34,455 nt of DNA, taken from positions 1 to 34,455 of the forward strand of contig JAKCWW010005919.1 in assembly GCA_026260175.1 (NCBI GenBank), given 5' to 3'. The notes under the pieces are model-generated. The model saw only the letters and a list, made by a program, of their open reading frames with translations, had not been told where the DNA came from and did no database searches. Shown here piece by piece: positions 1 through 10,978 of this stretch (positions are counted from its first letter, which is position 1; the number at the start of each line of letters is the position of its first letter). This DNA comes from Reticulitermes lucifugus (Eukaryota; Arthropoda; Insecta; Blattodea; Rhinotermitidae). Both the position numbers and the translations under genes were made by a program.

Positions 1-72
1 ACCATCGGGAATCGAACCCGCGACGTTCCGGTTTGTAGAGCAGTGCCTCAACCAACTGCGCCATCGTCATGC
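1..72 (-). mobile_element. tRNA-derived SINE, tRNA-like head only (cut by window edge)
   Basis: Read on the minus strand, this segment has a tRNA-like RNA polymerase III promoter. The B box complement GGAATCGAACC is at 8-18 and the A box complement CCAACTGCGCCA is at 52-63, about 34 bases apart. The head is closely similar to the one at 9735-9800, so it is a SINE copy whose body would lie left of the window. A true tRNA is less likely because the two ends do not form a convincing acceptor stem. Family name not known. Confidence 0.7.
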
Positions 73-3000
73 TACTGCCATATAAAGGAACAAAACCCTC
101 TTATTTTATTATTGATCAGAATACTCTTCTAGGCTGCTCTCACGATACAGTCGTATGTTTTATAAAATATTTTACTGCTATAGAAGCCATACGCCCTCAC
201 ATTACTTTACTTTCGTTTCATAAAGCTACAGTTTCCTTGATAAAGCTGGGAGGATATTTAAAAAACATGTTTTTAATCTCTCCTCTTTCCCTGCTCATCT
301 TTCGGCACAAAAGCCAATAAGACTACAGAGTTCGATAAAGTTCGCAAAGGCTACAGAAACAACGACAATTAAAACATTATTAAAATAGTCGCCATGGCAT
401 CAGAAAATTATGTATATTTCTACTGGAACCATAAATTTCGTTGCAACCATATTTAGGGTTGCTGTGACTTTCAAAGTGTTCTCTTTACTCTTCCAATGAA
501 TAATGATATTAAATTATAAAAGTGATCAAAATATATGACTTAAGTTTTTTATCTTATTAAAAAGTTTCAAGATGAGATTTAACAAAGGTTTGTTTCGAAA
601 AACGTCATTATAAAATGCAAACATACGGACAAAAATCATAGCGAACGTAATGCGTGCTTTACATATCTTATGACTTATGCTTAAAATACAGCAGTTGATA
701 GGTGATTTGCTCTGTCGTCTGGCACGAAATGTGGAAAATTACAATATCAAGCGACAAATGACGCAGCCGTGAATGCTCTTAAACACCATATCCCATGCCT
801 AAAATCAGCCATTTTTGCAAAGTTTCAAAATCAGGTTAAATACTTCTTCCTCATTTACATACAAGGGTCTATCCTTAATTCGCATTCCCACTTCACGACA
901 ACAAAGCAAATTAAAAGCAAAAGCGAGTCTAATTTACTGTGTCTAAATATACAAAAGCATTTACTGCTTGCTGGCTAAGCACCCTGCTTTCTGATTTAAA
1001 CACATGACGACAGAAAAAACGGCACAGTTCCTGTACTCTCTCCGTTGAAAATGTTCCAATTGCCGATGTCCAACCCCACCTCCTAGTGAGTGTGCTCTGT
1101 GCATGCATTGTTAAATCCACTTCCCACCACCACCACCCTAACACACGGAATAAACTGTTCAAATTTGAATTTCTTTATCATAAACCACGCTTTCCCCCAG
1201 ATGCAACTTGCATATGCAGCCGCGGCTCAATTCTAACCCTACACTTCACACATTCCCTCTCGCAAATACAGCAATACTTTGGGTTCACTGCATGTCATAA
1301 ATCACTGTCAGCAACTTGTCATACTTGGCAATCACAGTAACGTGGTGCTTAAAACCAAACAGCAAAACAATAAGAAAGAGAATATGAAAAACTGTTGCTA
1401 TAGTTTGTAATTACTATGATAAAACCTGTAACTATAAATTCGATTAATCGTTCGAGAGATGGAAAGAGGGCGATCAACGGAAATACCGTAATAGTGTAAG
1501 TCACTTCAATTCAACTTATTAAGGCGCAGGCTTAACAGGGCGGGGCCAATTGCGAAGCCAGCACGAATACATAAGTACACAAACACAGGTGGTAGATCAC
1601 AATTACACAAATAAGCAAACAGTGCAGATAAAAGGTGAGGTACGATTGAGTGCTGACTCAACACCCTAATAATAACAATAATAATAGTAATAGGTAAATA
1701 TATTCTTTGTAGCTTATAATTAACATAATGAATATCCTAATATATCTACAAGTATTATTAGGAATAAAAATAATAATAATGTTACTTTCGAATTCTTTGT
1801 TCACAATAATAATAAAACAACAATAACAATAATTAAATACCCTGTTAATAATAAAAATAACTAAAAGAATAACAATCGTAACAACATAAAACAATAAATA
1901 AATTTGGCAGTGTTTCTAACAGTCAGTATCGTCAAAACTGCACGCTGTGTGAGGATCTGACACGCAATATAATACCTTAACGTAATTGTTAACTACAATC
2001 TATTTGTCCATACAGTTCAATAAGAGACTGAACTCAACATTTCAACAAACTTTTTTCATCCAGAACGAAGTTACTATTCGTACAAACAGAAAGAAACATT
2101 AACAGAAAACATGGCGTTATTTAGCATCACAGGCTTGATTATGAAATATTTCAGTTTCTTAACATCTCCTGTAACACATACAAATAACACAAGACACACC
2201 TTAAAATAAATCTTAATGTCTAAGGTACAGCCAAATTCACTTTCATGTGCTATACATTTTAAAAAGTACTCCATATACAATGTATCAAGACTTTGCACGT
2301 GGCGCATAAAATCGACAGAATAAATCTATACTTGAAAACCAATTCCGCCCGTGCTATACTAAAATGGCAAAAGTGTTACAGTAATTCTAAAGGAACATAA
2401 ACAAGCACGCCGTTTGGGTTTCTCTCCACCGTTTCTGACAGGGCTCTTGTTTCTTCTCGAGTAAAAAACCAGAATAAGAGCTACCTGACAATAAGGTGGT
2501 AAAGGAGGAGGAAGATTTCCAGTCAACATGATTCATTCCAAACGTTCTGAAAATTTGAATATCGTCCCAAGAGGACAGAGAAAAGAAAGAGTGCCAGACA
2601 GAGTGGTGGAAAGGAAAAACCTCAGGAAGAATTGCAAGTGATTCATGAGAGTCGTTTTCTCTCGCCGTGCAGAGGCAAGGCGAAGGAAAGATGAAGTGAA
2701 GGCTAAGGACTCTATTCATCCCACATGCGCTGAACCTACCCTTACACACTACACACGAATAAAGGAATATTTGATTCATTTAAATGATCTCCCATATAAA
2801 GTTACATACATTAGAGACGACGTGTGCGAACCACAGTCACTGAGGCGGAGAAGCAATTTGTCACTTTCTCTGGTGTTCCGAGTGTCAGGTGCTAGTTCCG
2901 ATACAGAAAGTGTTCTTGCTTATACAAATGATCTATCCAATCGTTGCTTCTACGTATTACCTGCAAACTTGTTTAAAGACTAGTGTCCCATTTCTCATCA

Positions 3001-3567
3001 TTTCGACTGTTGGCGCGACGAATTGCATCGCATCATCATTATTCCTCTGTGTCTCTTTATTGTGGGTTGATAATAGAACATGTTCAACAAACGTTACGGA
3101 TATTAAAATGTCTAATAATTACTCGGTGTTCCCGACTATGCCCAGATCATGAAAACATTTATGTAAAAGGCGTGATGAAATAGACTGAAATTACACCTGA
3201 TTTTGATGTAGATCTTTGATCGAATGACTAGTAGTAGTGAGGGAATATGCTTTCTTTATATGGTTTAAATAAGTTCTTTATACCTTGCGTGGTACGGCAC
3301 CAAAAAGAACGCGCAAGGAAATGTGAGTCACACAAATTGCAAAGGCGTAAGAGAGGGGCGACATCGGGAAAACGAGGATTTCCGAAGTGGAGAATAAGCC
3401 CACCAGAAAACTCGGTAAAATAAATACATTCTTACGGAAAAGTAAATAATACAAACTTAGTCCCTACTGTGACCTGTGGGGAATCAAGTTGCTCCAGTTA
3501 ATGCCCTAATAAAAATATAACTTGACACGTAACGTAAAATTGTCCATGTGCACGCTATGAAATCATA
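73..3567. other. Intergenic DNA, no recognisable gene
   Basis: AT-rich DNA with only short, mutually overlapping reading frames; the longest is 130 codons on the minus strand at 2387-2779. None shows a domain, splice context or codon bias that I recognise. The only visible structure is an imperfect AAT/ATT-rich stretch around 1663-1880, which produces an artefactual low-complexity frame. Confidence 0.6.
1663..1880. repeat. Imperfect AAT-rich low-complexity region
   Basis: Runs of AAT and its variants (aataataacaataataata and similar) recur through this stretch, interrupted by unique sequence. It reads as decayed microsatellite. The Ile/Leu-rich reading frame on the minus strand is a by-product of the composition. 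Confidence 0.6.
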
Positions 3568-3835
3568 TGGAGAGTGGAGGCATAGCTCAACGCATTCTTA
3601 GCGTCTGCATTAGATGGAGGTGAGTGGTCAGCCTCACACTGCTGCGGCTTTACCCCGTGGACATAGGCACCGATACTCATGAACAGGAGGCTGTGGGCCC
3701 CACAGTCGGACTGGATGCTTTACAGAATAGAAAATTCTCTTTCCCCTTGCCGGCAGACGAATCACGATTCCTCGATCGTCCAATCAGCAGCATAGCTGCT
3801 ATACCGACTGAACCATTCCGGCTCCCCTGTAAGTT
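3568..3835 (-). mobile_element. Diverged tRNA-derived SINE copy
   Basis: The plus strand runs through the SINE body in reverse: a GAGGTGAGTGGTCAGCCTCACAC segment, then a TTTACCCCGTGG segment, then AGGAGGCTGTGGGCC near 3685. It ends in a degraded tRNA-like head around 3750-3835 (TGCCGGCAGACGAATC, then CTATACCGACTGAACCATTCCGGC). The order body then head on the plus strand means the element lies on the minus strand, like the other SINEs here. The B box is mutated, so it is an old copy. The recognition rests on resemblance to insect SINE consensus sequences remembered from other genomes. Confidence 0.6.
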
Positions 3836-6800
3836 GGCAACAAAAGAGGGTTTGTCAACAAAGCGCATATGTTCCTTCTCCTATGGCATTAAATTCATAA
3901 AAGTTATACTAGAAATAATACGATTTCTAAATGTCTCTTACAGCTCAAAATTGAATCGAAATTCTCACCAAACGATTTTCGCATCTTGTTTTACCATCTA
4001 ACGAAGGCAGACTGATTGTACTATCCTACAAACCCAGATCACGTTTCTCATGCAGAGGTGCCATGCTTTGACAGTTCAACTGCCTCCGTCTGAACGTGAT
4101 TCGTATAAACCATGATGTGATTGCATATCGGCGAGGGAGATACGCGGTCTAGAGGCTTCTCATCTGAATACTCTGTCTCTCCAGTGCTATGTGAAATAAG
4201 TCTGAGACAATAAAACCAGTCTTCTGATCCTGCTGCTTCTTTAACAACACTGCCACCGCTCGTCTTCTCTCCTTCCGGAGGGATTCGTTCTTTTGCGTTA
4301 CGCACTACTTCCGCAAATATTCCGGTTATTACACTATTTATTCGGCAGGGCCCTCGATCCTGGCTAACATTCTGCATGAGGTTTTCCCTTACCATTTGTC
4401 TTCTTCTCCGACGTAATTTCCTGAAGAACTAAAAAATAAAACATGCCTGGGAGTGAAAAAGGCTTTGTGTTAAGGAAGAAGAAGATGTGGAAGTAGGAAA
4501 AAGAGGGGTGCGGAAGAAAAAAGGCAAACGATATCGATTTCCTGTGAGGCAGGCCGTGCGACTTGCATTTGTCTTGCTGTCGAGTCTAGGAAACAGTGTG
4601 TAAAGCAGCTCGGAGGATGGGAAGCGGAGTGAGGCTCCGAAATGCGGTAATGGCGACAAGAACCTGCACCTCCGGTTCGGAGGCCATCAAGTCATGCATT
4701 AATAAAGCTACTCCTCTCAATACGCAGCATTTTCTCCGAAGTGTTTGCACATATCTATCAAACTACAAAACCGGAAGACAGTAATCTTCACAGGCACCAC
4801 ATTTATAAACTCAAATTTTATAAGCTTGCTGTAAAATGTCCTACATAACCCCACAGTAGGAATTATGTAGTATATAGTCACAAGCAATTTTAAAATAACG
4901 ACAAAAACATGTTACATAAAGACAGCTAAATATTACTCAAAATAGCGAAATTGATTAAGAGAAACACGTTTATCAATGAAAAATCAAAATGTAACGAGAG
5001 TCTTTAGGCACTGCAAGCTACACCTCGCACTGTGTCGCTGTTCCTGTATTACAGTCTTGACATGATAGAAAAATTAGCACCAAGAAGATTATTTGCCTTT
5101 CCTTCTTAACATCTGTCGAGAACCCGTGAAGCCTGAGTACTAGCAAGAAACAGGATTAAGACAGTCGAAAGCAGGAGTGATGGTATAACATAAGCTAATA
5201 AAAATGGAAACAAAATTGAATGAGAGAAGGCTTGCAGCAGAACAAAGTAAACATCTTCAAGTTAGGGTTTTTTGTTGAAGGAACGTTGCATTAGCATGGA
5301 GAGCAGGGATCACCCGTACGTCTTCTTACACGGATCCACTCCGGTGAGAAGGGTCGAACGTCGTGTAAAGAAAGAAGATGAAACATACAAGAAAGAAATG
5401 TCAGGGGCCAAAAACGGTTTCTAAAAGTGACGAAATAAGTTGCAGTTTCTGGCATAATATATTCCTAAGCATATTAACGTATTGTAATAAAGGCATCCTC
5501 AGTCTTTAAGTAAGATCAGCAGTACATTGCCTAATGCAGATGTCAAGCATGCGAATGGACAGTTGTAAATGTTTCAGTATTAATAGAATGTGTGTTACTT
5601 CGCCTATATAAACTTCGAGAGGTGGACCCTGTCAGACTAAGAGTGTAATGGTACAATTGACCAAATGTGGCTCTAATTCTAGCTGTAGAAACGAGTACAC
5701 AGTGTGTGATAAAACGTATTCAAACACATATTTTAATAATTTGGTAACCTGGATATCTGCGCATATGAGCCATATAAGTATCAGTAAATATACAACGTAA
5801 GGTACTAACTGAAATTACTCTGTTTTTTAACGTGATTGACAATGACCAGATGGAGCAAACGAAAGAGAAAAAACTTCTGTATGTAAAAGTGTACAATATA
5901 TGTTGAAAATATTAATACTTGGAGTGGTGACTTTTAGGTTTTAAAGAATTAGATTCCGTAATTTCTGTCTAACGTCAGTCGTACTCTCACTGCAGTTCCT
6001 CCTCTACTACATATGTTTACGCATGTCACTATACAGGTCTCATGTCATGTTACATTGACATTAAAGCTGTATCCACCACATAAGTTCACACGGCCTGAAT
6101 GTTGGTAATACTAAAATATGATCTAGGAAGTACCAACATGAGTTATGCTCCGGCAACTAGAAATTCGCACATTTCCAAGAAAATCGGTCAATAATAACCT
6201 ACTCAATAATTAAATCTATATTGCAGAATTTCTTGAAATAAATTTCATACTCTCACGTAATACTTCTTTAAAAATCCTTTTTATTATTATCGTCCTGTCC
6301 AAAACGGAGCATTTCTTATCTCTTCCATATGTCCTGTATAACCCGCCCATTCTCCTTCTACTGTATATGATAATATGAAGGTCCGCTACTTGAAACTGTC
6401 ACAGACAGACAGACGGACGGAACACCGCCGATTTCCCTAACAGGAATCTAATAAAACAAATACTGTTCCTTGGGGAACCTAATTCATTAGTGGGCCTTTA
6501 ATGAGTACGGTATGTTAATATATAAAAATACGTATTGTTCCTGATGCCTGACAAAATAACATGGATGACTGCAATACTTCTCAATAACTAATGACTGCAG
6601 AAACTGAACAGCTTGCAGTAATCTTTGTACGTTCTCGGATATTTGTTCACTGAAATCGTCAAACTGATGTGCAACAGAAGGCTTCGGTCAGCAACGAGCA
6701 CGTAATTAGTGCCCAATTTCGACTGCCAAATAATGCGCCCATAATTAATGGTTAAAATTTGTTTTTATACTTAATCATGGGAAAAGCCAGGCTTGTATAC

Positions 6801-8544
6801 GTTCTTGGCAATACACTTAGGACTCTTGTTACGAAAAAGTATAATGAATTTCAAAAGAAAATTGTACATTTAACATGGCGTCCTCGGTATTATACCGCCC
6901 CCTCTTCTCCCCCCTCTCTCTTCCGCAGGATTCCTTCCAGCACTATCCACCTCAGATCTCGTCGTCAAAATTTTGTATAGAGATGTCACTATGTAAGAGC
7001 ACTGGAGAATTAAAATATTTACGTCTCATATATTTTCACCCTTCCCACACAAAGATATCAGCGTTCCTAATTACATGTTTGTGCCACGTCTAGCTAAGTA
7101 CAGCTTTCATTATGATGGAGTTCAATTATAATAGGCGAATATATCCTACTTCATCCAGTCCTGCAGAATAACAAAAGGGTACTAGAAGCCTATTGTAGTA
7201 TCAAACAGTTTAATTAATAGAACGTCATTTCTTGTACACGTCATTATGTCGTCATACATCACTCAGCGTAGCTCACAATGACACAGACTTTCTGTTATTG
7301 TCTTTGAAGATCAAGCTATTTAATAGCTTCACTTTCGAACTGCATCAAACAGCTATCTGAAATAATAATTCACATAAAATGTGTACAAGTTCCCTTATCC
7401 CCAGAAGTATGAAGACGCTCCTTTATTTGAAGCCAGTTCCCGGCAACAACTTTACATTACATATGTGAATCAGACGTACATCTACAGTCCTTCTATCTCC
7501 TTCACTACAGTGCACACAGACGTCATACCTTATATAAGAATATTATGGTTATATTTTTTCAAAAAAGTTTTTGAAAGCGAATTTCATTCATATTACCGAC
7601 GCTGTGGAAAAAACTATTTCATGCTAGGCACTTTAGTGAAACTACAACAGTTTACACCTTTCTGCAAAATTTGTTATGACAAGGTATGCAAGCGCAATAA
7701 TTAAAAAGTGAGACAATCCACACAATTGGTGTATTTGTTTACAAACACAACTGCGTAAATTTAATCGGGGCACTAAACATGTACTGGTCATAATACTAAA
7801 ATTTTCATTTCCAACAAAATTAATTTAATTTGAAGTAAAATAAAACCTAACACCAAACAACGCTTTAATCAGAATTTATCCACGCGCAAGCCGCCACCTA
7901 ATACGTGGTGTAAGGTTTGCTGCAGAAGGTGCCGAAAAACAGGACCTACAGTGAACTAATTTTACTTATAATGGTCACATTAAATAAAAAAAAGTATAAA
8001 TTCATGTACTTAAATTCCCAAAACCAGTTTAAGATATTTTACAGATTAGAGGACATCCTAACTTTACTGTTCACACCAAAGGAGCAGCAGAATAAAAGAG
8101 TTATGAAACCAGTGTTTTAGAGAATAAAGTATATGCAGGTGAGATACAAAGATGGTAACATAAAACTGAACATTTTTGTAAAGTCTAAACAGGGTTAATG
8201 TCTGTAACAGGACGAGATAAAAAGCTCAGTCTATATTGGAGTGTTGACGGCGATGTAGATAATGATGCTGAAGGGTGACAAATTATTAAAATAGTAAGGT
8301 CAAAGAAGACCTTTGAATATACGCTCATAGTCCTTCTAATAAGCAGAATGCATATTAGCATAAGATCAGTCCAGAATGTAACAGAACCTAATACAGCAAT
8401 ATTATGGCAATTTATTTCAAGTTCTGAAGTCTACATAGCAGGAGTTCTAAATTATATTAAATCCATAGAGCAGAGTTCCTCTTGGGAAACTCACATTTGC
8501 TCGGCCATTCAAGAAATTTCCCGCATTTTATGCAACCTGCAACT
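3836..8544. other. Intergenic DNA, no recognisable gene
   Basis: About 4.7 kb of AT-rich DNA with no reading frame longer than about 115 codons and no recognisable protein. A short CAGACAGACAGACGGACGG tract is at 6402-6421. A purine-rich stretch at about 4440-4530 gives spurious minus-strand frames. I see no RNA gene or named transposon. Confidence 0.6.
6402..6421. repeat. (ACAG)n short tetranucleotide tract
   Basis: Four to five copies of ACAG/ACGG in a row, a short microsatellite with no other structure around it. Confidence 0.6.
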
Positions 8545-8755
8545 TCATTACAGTGTTCACAGAGCCCGCCGCTTGTCCCTATCCTGAGTCAGATCAATCC
8601 AGTCAACGGCCCCCATCATATTTCTTGAGGAACCATTTTAATACAATTCTCCCAGCTACACCTAGGTTTTACAAGTGGCTTCTTTCCCTCATGTTTCGCC
8701 ACCAGAATCCCGCATGCAAGTTTCCTCTCCCCAGTATGTGCCATATGTACTAGAT
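8545..8755 (-). mobile_element. Non-LTR retrotransposon 3' coding fragment (diverged copy)
   Basis: This segment aligns by eye with 23160-23355 through shared blocks: CCGCTTGTCCCTATCCTGAGTC, CAATCCAGTC, CTCCCAGCTACACCTAGG and TTTCGCCACCAGAATCC. On the minus strand the better copy encodes the end of a reverse-transcriptase-type polyprotein (see 23083-23380). This copy is more diverged and has no intact frame. The two copies share orientation. Confidence 0.6.
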
Positions 8756-9174
8756 GAAAAATAACAATGGTTTAACAGATAAATGCAATTTGCTCAACAT
8801 GAATTTCATAGAGCATGCATAAACTAAATCCAACCTAAGGGTGCTGTTCGTTGCTTAAAGGCGAAGCAATCCAAAATGGCTAATTCTAATATGGTTAACT
8901 TAATATGAAGAGAAGTGGGGCAGGACAAAGCCGTTTGGTCCGCTAGAAAAAAAAAAAAGAAGGTTGCTCGACTGGAAGATTATTGCGATTTTGAGCCCAA
9001 TTTATGTCTCGATTCGAGTGAGTAAAAAGCAGCAAGTATTACTGGTAAGATGAACAGTTTCACAGTAGTCCTGATTAAGGAATGTTTGTGGCTTCTCTGA
9101 GTCTACCATGTACACTTTGCCTAATGGCTTGAAATATATCACAAACACATCCTTTCCAACAGCGGTGCACAAAT

Positions 9175-9330
9175 TTTCCAAAAAAAAAAACTGGGAGCCA
9201 CCTCAAAATTCTAGGTGCCAGAAGGGTATCATGAAGCAAGTACCATACTGAGGACCCACAAATATTAGGCGCCAACGTATAAATTTAGTCGCCAATATGA
9301 CCTGTCGCCCGGAATTTGTGCGCCCTGGCT
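9175..9330 (+). repeat. Dispersed repeat of unknown type, copy A
   Basis: The block AAAATTCTAGGTGCCAGAAGG followed by ATGAAGCAAGTACCATACTGAGGACCCACAAAT and AGGCGCCAACGTA recurs in inverted orientation at 20530-20655. The similarity is high over about 125 bases, with small indels. No coding potential or terminal repeats are evident. It may be the body of a SINE or a MITE; the family is not recognised. Confidence 0.65.
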
Positions 9331-9514
9331 TCCAATATGTCATTCATAGCTATGATAATGAAGGCTATATCACTTATGCAGTTGACTTGGTGTGGTGTCT
9401 TAGTGAGAAAAGCATGCAATACCTCTACACTCGTATTTCCGTATCACAAACCGACCTGTATCAACCTTAGACCTATATTTCATACTTGAACATGTATGCA
9501 CTCTCTTAACATCG

Positions 9515-9805
9515 CAAAAGTTCCAATAAGACAAGATAAGATACAAAGGTAAAGCTATCCCAATACAGGCCTGGACAAACCCCTGGGTTCCAAGAGGTTA
9601 AGGCTCTCAGATTTCCAGACAATCGGCATATGAATGTGGTAAATTTGTTAGCCCTACGCACCGGCCGAGGCTGAGTTGACCCCCAGGGCCATAGTGCGGC
9701 CGGAAGGATTACGTCAATGAAAAATTCCAATGACACCATCAGGAATCGAACCCGCGAATTTCCGGCTTGTAGCGCAGTGCCTCAACCAACTGCGGCACCG
9801 TGAGT
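9515..9805 (-). mobile_element. tRNA-derived SINE, nearly complete
   Basis: On the minus strand the element starts with a tRNA-like head. The A box complement is at 9786-9797 and the B box complement GGAATCGAACC is at 9742-9752. A GC-richer body follows, containing GGCCCTGGGGGTCAACTCAGCCTC. It ends near 9540-9560 with a segment reading AGCTTTACCTTTG on the minus strand, shared with the copy at 14335-14600. The head is near-identical to the one at 1-72. No clear target-site duplication was found. Confidence 0.75.
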
Positions 9806-10691
9806 TTATATTTAATGCATAATGATAATGTTTTTACTAGAAAAAAAGTGACATGTTCTCAAGCATAAACAAATCCAATCAATTGGTGTCAAATTGATGT
9901 AACACTGAGTTTTGAACGACATAGGACTGTGTGACTTAGAAGAATGTAGGACGAACGGTCGCTGAGAAGTGTGTGCTCACGGAAGTGAAATCAGAAAACA
10001 CTGCAGCATTACTACACGATAAAAGTCACACTGTCCTCTATTTGTTTGTTATAATAGGAAAGTAGTTCCATCCCTGAGACTGAAGGGAGAGAGACCATGG
10101 AAGGTTACCTCTAGGCCATGGGTCTGCTCTTGTACTCCAGAGGGAAATGAGAAAGTAGCGCATCAACAAAGTACGTCGTCAGCTTAACTGGAAACATGAC
10201 AGCCCCAGACTGGGATCCTGAATTCTCAAAAGTGCCCAGGGTTTCTAAGTCGGTAATTCTCGTGGTCTGGACGTTTTGTTTTAGCGTGTCTGCCCTAAGC
10301 TATAGAGAAAAATTTAAATTACAAGTACACAAAAGAGTAATACCTCGCTTTCTGCTTTCCCTCTCAACAAACATTTCTTTTTTGTTGAATTACACGTTAC
10401 ATGAGGCTCTTCCGTTTCTACAGTAAAACAATATGTACGCGAAACTGAAAGCAGGAGCAGGCAATATTTTCCACTTATTGATCTCTTACTGAACCGCTAT
10501 CACACAGGGCAATTATTCCACAATATCTGTACAAGGTTACACCTGAATTTTGTCTCCTCTTTCGAATATTATTCCCTTTCCTCTGTCTTAGTCATTAATC
10601 AAAAGTGTCGCCAAGCTGTTATAAACCTCTATATTAAATTATTTGTAGTTTCAAACCATTCAATTTATTATACCAAATGCGCATTATTAGT
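9806..10691. other. Intergenic DNA, nothing recognised
   Basis: AT-rich spacer between two SINEs. It holds only short reading frames without recognisable features. Confidence 0.6.
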
Positions 10692-10705
10692 TACACATGA
10701 GTGTT

Positions 10706-10964
10706 TTTTTTAAAGGCGCAAGAGCCCCTAGTGGGCCAGGGCCTCCTCATGATCGAGGCTTCACGATCACACACAGTTAGACACACCACACTCGGTAGGA
10801 CTCCTTTGGACGAGTGATTAGTCCGACGCAGAGACCTCTAACTGGCAAAACCCGACCCTCACAAGAGACAGACATCCATGCCCCCAGAGGGATTCGAACC
10901 CACAATCCCAGCAAGCGAACGGCCGCAGACCCACGCCTTAAACGACGCGGCCATTGGGATCGGC
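10706..10964 (-). mobile_element. tRNA-derived SINE with target-site duplication
   Basis: On the minus strand the head carries an A box (complement CGACGCGGCCA, 10943-10953) and a perfect B box (complement GGGATTCGAACC, 10889-10900). The GC-rich body follows, and the element ends in a short A tract (T run at 10704-10711). The 14-base flanks TACACATGAGTGTT (10692-10705) and TACATATGAGTGTT (10965-10978) differ at one base and look like the target-site duplication of a LINE-mobilised insertion. The head differs from that of the 9515-9805 SINE, so this is a second SINE family. Confidence 0.8.
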
Positions 10965-10978
10965 TACATATGAGTGTT

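Noticed and set aside
1..72. A genuine tRNA gene
   Set aside because: A and B boxes are present, but the ends do not pair as an acceptor stem and a close copy of the head starts a SINE at 9805.
2387..2983. 130-codon minus and 112-codon plus frames as genes
   Set aside because: They overlap on opposite strands, have no recognisable motif, and are of a length expected by chance in a less AT-rich patch.
4048..4395. 115-codon minus frame as a gene
   Set aside because: No domain, no splice context and no familiar residues.
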